Below the pieces are notes generated by a model, which saw only the letters and a program-made list of their open reading frames with translations, ran no database searches and was not told the DNA's origin. Positions 12,001 through 24,000 of a DNA stretch of 47,236 bases are shown piece by piece; position 1 is the stretch's first letter; the number at the start of each line of letters is the position of its first letter. Source of the DNA: Phoronis australis (Eukaryota > Phoronida > Phoronidae); assembly GCA_002633005.1 (NCBI GenBank), contig NMRA01000671.1:165950-213185 (forward strand), written 5' to 3'. A program made the position numbers and the translations under genes.

Positions 12001-15000
12001 TGTAGTGCAGCTATTCCCAACATTCGGAAAGTAACTTGTTTCCAAAAGAACGCGGTTTTTAGGAAAGACACATTCGAGAAACTCCTTCGGACATTGCAGA
12101 AATTGAAAGCGTTGTTAAAATTAAAATGGAAAACAAAATTGTGTAGCTGTTTGGCGGAAAGATGTCGTTCTAATGTTTGAAAGATAAATAAGTAGACAAA
12201 CTCAGACAATTTAATAAAATCTGTTATTCCTACATGTATTTGGGAAACGATTTACAGTTTGATCCAGGAGGCACATTTTCTATACCGTGGAAGATATAAT
12301 GAAAATTGTTGCACAATTACCTATCTAAGGTGACCCAAGGCGGAATAGCCTTTTTTCTTAAATGTTTCCACTGAATCACCGCACTTATCTCATTAACGAA
12401 GCTTGGTCATACAGGTAAAAATATTCAGGCTACTACATTGTAAATGTGCAAGTGATAGACAAATCTTTGAGACGACTTGAACATTTCCGTTCATTTGGTC
12501 GCACCAGAACACAACCATATTCAGCAGTTAACCGGCTTCAACATAAAATTCCCATTTGCTCGACTTGCCATCCAAGCAAACGCTGATTCATTTTCATTGT
12601 CACCATTTAAACTGACATCCTGACAGCGATGGCTGATTGGCTGACATATCAGTGACCTACTTGGTGGGCCATCGACAGCTTTCCATATATTGCTGTGTCC
12701 TGCTGTGACATTGACAGTTGAAAAAGTTTACATCCCATGATATCATTGTATCAAACGTTCTTGTTTGTTACTGTTTGTCATAGTGTTGTGAAAGGTACAC
12801 CATGTCAATTTGTGGTAATTAAAATTCGATATTTGTCTCAGGATGATTCATTTGTCTCAGTGTTAGCTTTTTTCCGAAGGAATAAATAAGTATCGCGCAG
12901 TCCTTGTGTTAGTATAGTAAAACTTACTGACCATGTCTGATGTTTCTATCCTAGGTTCACATGCCTTCTGGAACTGTTGTCGAAATAAGGCAAGACCGTA
13001 GTTATGCCGGATTTATGAACGTCTTCATCACTCCATCTCTCGTAGATGTTAACAATACAATTGGAATGTGTGGTTCGTTGAATGGCAACATGAGTGACGA
13101 TTTACATTATGTTGATGAAGAAACTAATCTGGTGCTAACAAATTTGGATGAAAAGGAATTCACAAGGAAGTGGAAGTAAGTATCCTAATAGCCATGTAAT
13201 TTGTTTATTAAAATAAAACTCTACGTAGTTTTATTCTATTTAACAGATATTAACTGTCATTTAATCACTTAAACAGTTCTCTAAGAGGTAACAGGGGCAA
13301 ACAGATTTAGCTGGAAATAAGTAATTTGTGTTGTAATAGCATAATCAAGGACGTTTTACATTCGCCAATTTAGAACACAATATGAGTTCCATAATTATGT
13401 CGAAAGTTGCCACTCAAATATGAACATTTCTTAACTCTCAGCCCTGTTTGCGTTTGCTTTAGTTTATTTACTATTATTATTTTTTCAAAACGTGGGCGGT
13501 GTTTCCGCGGGCACGCCAATGCATATGGCGACAGTTGAGTAAGCACCCATAATGCATGAGTAAGCTGCCGCTCACTACAACGAACTTTCTGGGTAATGGT
13601 GCACTACCCAAAATAAAAGTTAAACCAAAATTCGTATTTTAATATTTGCAAACTTAACTTGACTTAGAAATTCAGTTAATTTTGGAAATATTTGGACTTT
13701 TGTTGAATGAGCTTTGTTTGGACTGAAAAGACCTGCGTTCATATCTGTTTTATGAAGATTTTTAATGGAAAATGTATTTAAGAACTTCAAATAGCGAAAT
13801 AACCTGGAATTTTGAAAGTAAAAATAAAATAGTGTTGTGTCATGTGCAGACGCCATCTCCACTGCGGCATTAGTTCTCCCACACTAGCCGCGGCGATGTT
13901 CAGCCAGTTGCGACTGCATGTTTGCAGAATTTTTTTAGCATGGAAATCGAATACATGTTTGAGTGTATGCTTCACTTTCCGAAAACTCATGAACAAGTCC
14001 AAGTTAAATTCGATTTGCAGACCTGGCTTGCAGTCATTCTTGACAGTTTGCCAGCTGTTGGACGGAGGTCAACACTCAGCTCGTGCATGTTGGGAAATTA
14101 CATACTTGATTCCTTAAGTAATTATTTGGACTTGCATTTCATTCTAAGTTAATGACAGAATGTGTAGTTTCCTACTTTGAAAAAAACGGCTGGCGAGGAT
14201 TATGGGGCAGATTTAATTGACTAGTGTAGCGCCACCCAGTGGCATTTTCAAATCCGCTGCTGTATCTCATGAACCCATTCTGGACCTTTGTTATATTTGG
14301 CAAGTTTACCTGAGAGCGATAATAGCTAGCGACAATTTGTGGAAGGATTTGACTACCATTGCATCCCCTATTGGCAAGTTGAGTCGTTTAGCCACTTTCT
14401 CTGTATGCTTGTGGTTCTTTGACGGTTGTTCATGAAATTTAGCACACAGGTAACTTCAACTCCACTGTACTTCGGCACCCCCTAGTGGCAATATTGTTTT
14501 ATCTGTTCCACGTCTACATTTACATGTTTTAATCCTGGGTTCAATGTAGGAAAATTATTTTAAGATACACCTGCGTCAGTGTTAGTAAGGAATGACCGGT
14601 TCACGCAAAGTACACTCTAGATTTACTGGAAATGACCAGAAACTCCGTGTGCAAAAAGGACAACTCATTTGATCGGCGAAGACGACAAATTTTTCAAAGG
14701 GTTTTTGACCTTTCCAATCCCACCGTCATCAGCCTGACTCTTGTCTAGAGAAGGGGGCTGCCACAATGGCAAAACGTTTATGGTCGAAATTACTGTGCTA
14801 CTCACTGACAAAATGTGACAAATTTACAAATATCTTCAGGGTTCAGTATATGGAGCCCCCTGCTCTGGAATTTCGACAGTAAACTGAGTTTTGGTCTCCT
14901 GCGAGTGACATTCAGTTTATACTTTTTTGTTCATAGGTAGGTAAATTGGAGCCGGTATGTTTGGGCGCAGGTTGTCAATGACTCGTGCTAATAACTTTCG

Positions 15001-18000
15001 ATGCGATGATAGACTGAAGACTGGCTCGCATTATTAAACTCAATGGAATACTCTTAAGTCTACTCAAACTGAACGTCCGACGTTATGTGTGTTCTACGCT
15101 CCAGCCAGTGTTGAACTCCTAAGTGTTTGCTCTCGTAGGATCATCAACCTTCTGTCTCTATAGCTTGCTCTCTATTTACTAACGCTGTCACTGTTGATTC
15201 TGTTACTGCAACTCAAGTGTAACTTTAAGTATGAGTATTGTTAACCGATTTTCACTATTACGTGTGTTCGTCAAAACACGACTTGACTTTTTGTTTGTAA
15301 GGTTGATACTGGTACGCTCATAATTTTGGAACAATCTCCTTTCTTCAGGTGTGCAGGTATGAAGTAAAACACGGAGTGACATAACAAACCACATAAATTA
15401 AAAACTAGGTATGCATATGTTCATGCCAATCATTGCCTGATGGTTTAAAATATTTTTTGTTATGTATCTCGGTGTTTTATTCCTTACTTGCACTCCTGAA
15501 GATAGGAGACGTTTATGAGCGTATCAGTATCAAGCTTGCAAACAAAAGTGGAGTCGTGTTTCTAACGAAGTTTGCGTAAAGGAAAGGCTGCTACCGAACT
15601 ATTATGTGTCTGGGTATTTATTGTATCTTACAATGCTATGGAACTTCTCACCAATTCCAGTGCATCCAAGATGTTTCTTTAAAGGAAAGTTTATTACCTT
15701 TGCAAGAATTACATGCATTGTTCAAAATTAGGCTAACGCACGTCGTCCAGTAACGTAGACTTGATCATCCGGATGCTTGCTGATTCAACCGCATCTCTGG
15801 AAACGATGTGATGGATGGACACAATACATTACTAATCAAAATGTACAACTTTCAGAGTTCCTACAAGTGAGAGCTTCCTATCAGTGAATTCAACATTCTT
15901 AGCGAATTTCGAACTCTATGAAAACCAACAATATTGTACATGTAATGGTACCAGAATAGAATGCAGTGCACTGGAGTTTGTCAACGTCTGTGACAATAAC
16001 GAGCAGGCAAAGGATATGACCGATAAACATCTTAGTCAATGCCGCCGTCGACGTGAAACCACATTTCACGACTTCGTTGATGATGAGGAAAATCTCGAGT
16101 TTGACTTTGACCCAAACTTTGACCCGCCTGTAAGTATATATAAAACGTTGTGTTAAGCAAAAAATGCGTGTTTATGTTGATGGCTTCGCTACATAGGCGT
16201 TCTCGTTCGTCTGCTTATGTAGGACATCTGGGATGCATTGAAGGTAGGCTGTATATCCATGAGAACATTGAGCCACTCTAATGAGGGTGTACAGCGTGAA
16301 ACCACTTAAACAAGTGCACCCAATGTATAACATTCTGGATGTCCGGTGCCTCCAATTCACTAGGACCATGGTTGGACACGTCTTTGCTATCGTCACTTTG
16401 TAAAGTGATGCAGCGTATGGAAATCGTCACTGATGGAGTGTTTGGAATTGCCGACATTGAGCTCCAACTGTGTCACCCAATGCACTACGGGGTCTATCGG
16501 TGTCCCCGGTGCTTATGATACCCAGTCTCGCTGTTCTCCATCATGAGAACCAGGCCTGTTACCTATGTCACTTGCTCCCTTTCATCGTTTCACAAAACGA
16601 ATTTATCAAAAATTGGCAGATTCTTGATTCGAAAATGAATTGCATCAATGGTCGCTACACGCGAGCCACAAGGTCAAGTATAACTCGAAAATTCTGGTTC
16701 GGATTCGCACCTTTAGCCTTAAAACAGTGGTCATCAAGTGCAAACTAGGATGAGGCAATTATCTACGTAGTCCATTGTGTACTGAGGCATAAAAAGACAC
16801 CTTTTTATGCGCCCACATATTTATAGGTGGACGCATTATGCCGTCATCTCCGTCTGTCCGTCCGTCCGTCCATCCGTCCGGGCGGCGTCCGTCCGGCGTC
16901 CGGCGTCCGCTGCTCTATCTCCAAAACCCTTTGACATACGTTCATGAAATTTGGCACATATGTTCCATTCATGATTCATGAATGGGACGGCATGTGCGAA
17001 CTTTCGGACGGTTCCGACTACCGGTGTGCCCCCTAGTGGCAATTTTAGTTTTTTACGCTTACCTTTGTATCTTCAAAAGTCCTCAACGGATTTTCATGAA
17101 ATTTGGTATGTAGGCACCTATTAGTGGGATGACGCAATCCTCCCGTTTTCAGATGGATTCGACATAGTTTGCGCCACCTAGTGGCCATTTTTAGTGTTTT
17201 CGAGTTTTTGTGCGTCCACCCCTCTATCAACCAAACCGCTCAAAGGATTATTGTGAAAATTGGCATGTATATGCTTACTATGAAGAGGACAGTTGACGAT
17301 GATTTTCAGATGATTTCGACTACTGTGGCGCCTCCTAGTGGCAGTTTTTTTTTGCGCCTATGGCTGTATCTCCTAAACCGTTCGCATTATCTTTACGAAA
17401 TTGTGTAAGTATATTTATATGATGTTAACAACGGAAGATGACGTCTTTTGGACGGATCCGACTACCGGTGTGCCCCCTAGTGGCAATTTTAGTTTTCTAC
17501 CCTTACCTTTGTATCTTCAAAAGTCCTGAACGGATTTTCACGAAATTTGGTATGTAGGCACCTACGTGTATTAGTGAGATGACGCTATCCTCCCGTTTTC
17601 AGATAGATTCGACATAGTTTGCGCCACCTAGTGGCCATTTTTAGTGTTGTCGAGTCTGTTTTTGTGCGTCCACCCCTCTATCAACCAATCCGCTCAAAGG
17701 ATGACTGTGAAAATTGGCATGTATGTTCTTACTATGAAGAGGACGGTTGACGCTGAATTTCCCATGACTTTGATTACTGTGGCGCCTCCTAGTGGCATTT
17801 TTTGCGCCCATGGCTGTATCTCCCAAACCGTTTGCAGGATCTTTACTAAATTTAGCAAGTGTATTTGTGATGTTGACAACGGACGATGACGACTTTAGGA
17901 TAATTCTAACTACCGGTATGCCTCTAGTGGCAATTTTAGCACTTTACATTGACCTCTGTATTTTCATAGGTCTTCAGGTGTATACTTTGTGTTACTTCGT

Positions 18001-21000
18001 GACTATGAAGAAAAAGTTCCAAGTAGAAATTTGTTTCTCTCATTCTAATGCTGTGCTAATCTCGTATGTTGGTAAATTTGTTTTTAATTCTATGTTTCTG
18101 TTGTGCTTTAAGCAACTGATGTATAGGATGTGCTTGTATTATGAAGATCATTCACATTTTGCCCCTAGCCTAGTGAGGAGACAATGACCATGCCTTTCCA
18201 TTTTGCAAAGTACAACATACTACATATATGCCCTCTACTGGCCACTTTATGGTACCAATAAACAACCCTAGAAAGATACCGTATACGGTGCAACTGTGGG
18301 CGCATTTCAACGCTCTTCGTTGCTCTTGTTGAATAAGCAGAAAAGTGGAATAGAAAATGCCAAATCAGTTTCTAGTTCTATTTACAGTACAAAGATAAGA
18401 CCCACTATTCTTGATGCTTGTGATGTCATTTGTGTCTAGTTGAAGACTTTCCCTACTGCTAATGGTACCACGTACGAGGAAGCGTCACGTTTTTGCGAAA
18501 ACTACATTTACAATGCAACAGTGTCAAAGGCTTGTAAAGGAATTGCAAAGATCGACTTCCCGGATTTGGTGCGCAACTGTATTGAAGATATCAAGGTAAT
18601 TGATATTATCATTCACGGCAAGAAATAATAAAGAACGGCTTTTCGCTGTTGTATGCTGATAATAGCTCATGTGGATCGTTGTAAAATACGTTTTAGTTTA
18701 GTTTAGTTTGTTTCTCCTTTGCCACTCAAGGTTATGTAGGACCCTAGGTAAAATTTGGCTTACTTCAGCACATCATCTCTCAAAACTGGCTAATCGGATT
18801 CACATGATTTTTTCAAATGCAATGGTTTACGCTCTGTTCTCCGAAAACCTGTTAGGATTTGTTTCAAAGTTTCACTTTTACATGAAATCCTACAAAAAAG
18901 GACTTCTGTGATTTTGATAAAAAAGTGAAGAAAGTTACATAAGGGAAACGAATTGGTAATTTAGTAAATTCATTTATTATTTTTTTTAAATTTCCTTCAG
19001 AACTGTTATGTCGAACAAAATATGATCATGTTATTGATGTCACTTTTTGTTGTGGGTGTACCCTTCTTTTTACTAAATTTTACTAAAAAGGCATGGTCAC
19101 GTGAGCCAGTCAATAGCAGATTGATTACTTCTCAAATATGAAATATTCTGGGACATGATGACTTCTTTCGAATATTTTTATGTGTATTTTTACCATATAA
19201 TGTCTTTATTTGTTAATCAGTTTTCAAAAACGGCAATATTTGTTATTTTAGCCAATTCAAAGAAATGAAATCACATGAACTTTGCCACTAGTTTGAAAAA
19301 ATAGCAAATTTCTGGATACTCGGTCATAGAAATTTTTTTAGCAATTTTCTTCCGCCGTGTACAACTATCAGGTAATGCCTTTAATTTTACATCCCTTCTA
19401 AATAGTTTCAAGGTTTGTTATGTCAAGTTAACTTGCGTCTCCTTAGCGAACTTGATTTTTTTCCAATTTTAGGCGCAAATTCCCAGGCCTCTTGACCTAA
19501 CATAGCCAAATTTATGGGACTCAGCTTTCCGAGACATGACGACTTTTTATAGGAAACCAGTGCTGTAGTGGGGCGTACGCGTACGTAGGCGCAGCCAACC
19601 ACCTTAGCATTTAAACGTAGCGCCTGTGCACCGTAAGTTACATTGAAGTCGCAGCCAACCATTTTTTTCATCCTGACGTAGGGCCTACGCACAGTAAGCG
19701 ACGGTATAGTGATAGAATAGCTTACGGCGTACAATGTACATGCACTGCTACGCCCTAACGACTGCATTGTTTATTTATTCAAAAAGTTGTAAGGAACTTG
19801 GAGTGGCGTTCATTTGACAATGATGAGCAACCGTTTTGCTCTATTCTGGACATCTTGGACCCCAAAACGTAGCTGATGGTATCCGGAACAAAAACGTTGA
19901 CTTGTGTGACATATTTTCGTTGGGTAATGAAATTTTACATTAATGTTTCGAAATAAAGTGACAAGTATGGCGTCATATCACAGACGGATATAGGGGAACC
20001 GAAGGACGCCGATAATACACCCCACGGACGAATAAAAACGCCACCAGCATATCGTTTTGGGGCGTAACGCGCCTATTTTCCTTTAAAATTGTTTTCCCCC
20101 CTTCAGAGACCGCTTGGACTGCACTTGGACCTTTGCCTTCCTACATGTATACATGTATGTATGGTTTCTGTCACATCCTAGATTCGTAGCAAATATCCAC
20201 TCTTAAGTCCAAAAATAGACCTAAATATTCTGAGTCAGATTTTTTCGAATTTAATGCACTTTTAAAATTCGATGCTCAAGGTGACACGGTGGGCATTGTG
20301 CGCCTACTTACATGTACCTCTTATTACTATACGCGTGTAAGCGCAGAGTACTGTTGTTCCTGGGTTTTCTTCAATTTTATTCTTATTCTTCTTATTACTC
20401 TGTTGTTCTTGGGTTTTCTTCATTTTATTCTTATTATTATTACTCTGCGCGTGTAAGCGCAGAGTACTGTTGTTCCTGGGTTGTCTTCAATTTTATTCTT
20501 ATTACTCTGCGCGTGTAAGCGCAGAGTCCTGTTGTTCCTGGGTTTTCTTCAATTTTATTCTTATTCTTTTTATTACTCTGCGCGTGTAAGCGCAGAGTAC
20601 TGTTGTTTCTGGGTTTTCTTCAATTTCATTCTCATTACTCTGCGCGTGTAAGCGCAGAGTCCTATTGTTCCTGGGTTTTCTTCAATTTTATTCTTATTCT
20701 TTTTATTACTCTGCGCGTGTAAGCGCAGAGTACTGTTGTTTCTGGGTTTTCTTCAATTTCATTCTTATTACTCTGCGCGTGTAAGCGCAGAGTCCTATTG
20801 TTCCTGGGTTTTCTTCAATTTTATTCTTATTCTTTTTATTACTCTGCGCGTGTAAGCGCAGAGTACTGTTGTTCCTGGGTTTTCTTCAATTTTATTCTTA
20901 TTCTTCTTATTCTTCTTATTCTTATTCTTCTTCCGACCAACTTTGAGGCTTAATAACTCCAAATTGGGTGCAGGTACGGTCTTTAAATTCAGCATATGAC

Positions 21001-24000
21001 ATTTTGCAGTATATAAATTTTGATTGGTTATATAATCATATTCCATATTGCACCGGAAGAGGTCGTTTGGTGCAAAGGTCATATAATTTTCAAAATGCTA
21101 CTCCTCCTTCAGTTTTAAAGCTATCTTTTTTAAATTCGGTGCTCAGATATAAAACAACATGACGATTTAAAAAATTACTTTTCTAAGTAATCGGGTCATC
21201 CAATCTGGTGAAATAGGCCAAAGGTCATTAGGTGCAAACTAAACTTTTGAGCTAGGCACTTCAAGTTGACAGGTCTCATTGCCACAGGTAAATCAAATCG
21301 GAATCCAAAGTTTCAGGTCATTTAGTGCAAACATGGGGTCATTAGGTGCATTTTTCCTCTGAAAATTTGACCTTTTCAATCAGCAAATATTCTGATGTGT
21401 CAGCCGTTAGACAACTGTGATTCTCAGCGTTAAACACATTTTCCATGAGCTTTGCAATAATTCTCCTAAAGATGCTTAAAATGCACCGGATAAGGTCAAT
21501 TAGTGCAAAGGTCATGTAACGTTCAAAATGTTATATCGCTTACGTTTTTCATGGAATTCTTTTCAATTTCAGCGCACAGGTATAAGTCAACATGACAATT
21601 TAAAAAATTACTTTTCTAAGCAATTGGGTCATCCAATCAGGTTAAACAGGTCAAAGGTCATTAGGTGCAAACTAAAATTTTGAGCTAGACACTTCAAATT
21701 CACAGTTCTGATTGGCACAGATAATTCAATTTGGAATCCAAAGTTTCAGGTCATTTAGTGCAAACATGGGGTCATTAGGTGCATTTTTCTTCTGAAAATT
21801 TGACCTATTCAATCAGCAAGTATTGTGATGTGTCAACCGTTAGACAACTGTGAATCTCAGCGTTAAACACATTTTCCATGGGCTTTGCAATAATTCTCCT
21901 TAAGATGCTTAAAATGCACCGGATAAGGTCAATTAGTGCAAAGGTCGTGTAACGTTCAAAATGTTATATCTCTTACGTTTTTCAAGGAATTCTATTCTAT
22001 TTCAGCATACTGGTGTAAGTCAACATGCAAATTGAATACCCTACTTTACTTCGCAATAGGCCTAACCAATCAGAAAAATAGGTCAAAGGTCATTGAGTGC
22101 AAACTAAAATTTTGAGTTAGGGACTTCAGAATTACATATCTGTTTACTAAGTGCGATTGAGTTTGAATTCTAAATTTTCAGGTCATTTGGTGCACCCATG
22201 GGGTCATTAGGTGCATTTTTCTTTTGAAAGTTTGACCACTTTATTCAACTTGTATTCTGAAGTGCTTAAAGTAAACATCTGTGATTATTAGCATTAACCA
22301 CACTTTTAATCGAGTTAACATTTACTCCCTCATCGGGGCTCACAATGCACCGGAAGAGGTCATTTAGTGGAAAGGTCATCAAAAAACTAATATGTAATTT
22401 CTCCTACAATTTTGAAGAATTCTTTTCATATTGGCAAAGGGGTTGCTGTCAGTAACTTCCCATAACAATTCCAGTAATACGCACGCGCAGAGTCCATTAT
22501 TGTCACGCCGTGACAATAATCCTTCTAGTTCTTCTTATTCTTATTCTTCTCATTCTTATTCTTCTTCCGACAAAATTTGAGGCTTAATAACTCCAAATTG
22601 GGTGCAGGTACGGTCTTTAAATTCAGCATATGACTTTTGACAGTATATAAATTTTGATTGCTTATGTTATCATATTCAATATTGCACCGGAAGAGGTCGT
22701 TTGGTGCAAAGGTCATGTAATTTTCAAAAAGCTACTCCTCCTTCAGTTTTAAAGCTATCTTTTTCAAATTCGGTGCAGAGGTATAAGGCCACATGACAAT
22801 TTAAAAAATTACTTTTCTAAGTAATCGGGTCATCCAATCAGGTGAAATAGGTCAAAGGTCAATAGGTGCAAACTAAAATTTTGAGGTAGACACTTCAAAT
22901 TGACAGGTCTGATTGCCACGGGGAAATCAAATCGGAATCCAAAGTTTCAGGTCATTTAGTGCAAACATGGGGTCATTCGTTGCATTTTTCTTCTGAAAAT
23001 TTGTCCTTTTCAATCAGCAAGTATTCTGAAGCGTCAACCGTTAGACAACTGTGATTCTCAGCGTTAAACACATTTTCCATGGGCTTTGCAATAATTCTCC
23101 TAAAGATGCTTAAAATGCACCGGATAAGGTCAATTAGTGCAAAGGTCGTGTAACGTTCAAAATGTTATATCTCTTACGTTTTTCAAGGAATTCTTTTCTA
23201 TTTCAGCATACTGGTGTAAGTCAACATGCAAATTGAATACCCTACTTTACTTCGCAATAGGCCTAACCAATCAGAAAAATAGGTCAAAGGTCATTGAGTG
23301 CAAACTAAAATTGTGAGTTAGGGACTTCAGAATTACATATCTGTTTACTAAGTGCGATTGAGTTTGAATTCTAAATTTTCAGGTCATTTGGTGCACCCAT
23401 GGGGTCATTAGGTGCATTTTTCTTCTGAAAGTTTGACCACTTTATTCAACTTGTACTCCGAAGTACTTAAAGTAAAACATCTGTGATTATTAGCATTAAC
23501 CACACTTTTAATCGAGTTAACAGTTAATCCCTCATCGGGGCTCATAATGCACCGGAAGAGGTCAATTAGTGGAAAGGTCATCAAAAAATTAATATGTAAT
23601 TTATCCTACAATTTTAAAGAATTCCTTTTCATATTGGTAAACGGGTTGCTGTCAGTAACTTCCCATAATAATTCCAGTAATACGCACGCGCAGAGTCCGT
23701 TATTGTCACGCCGTGACAATAATCTTTCTAGTTACTCCTACAATTTTAAAGAATTTCTTTTCATATTGGTAAACGGGGTTGCTGTCATTAACATCACATC
23801 ACAATTCCTTTAATACGCACGCGCAGAGTCCATTATTGTCACGCCGTGACAATAATCTTTCTAGTTACTCTGCGCGTGTAAGCGCAGAGTCCTGTTGTTC
23901 CCGGGTTTTCTTCAGTTTTATTCTTATTCTTATTCTTATTCTTCTTATTCTTCTTCCGACCAATTTTGAGGCTTAATAACTCCAAATTGGGAGCAGATAC

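Noticed and set aside
20320-20930. CRISPR-like array of 24-bp palindromic repeats with regular spacing
   Set aside because: The spacers are themselves repeats of one another (T-rich, 62/71 alternation) and the context is an animal intron; there are no cas genes.
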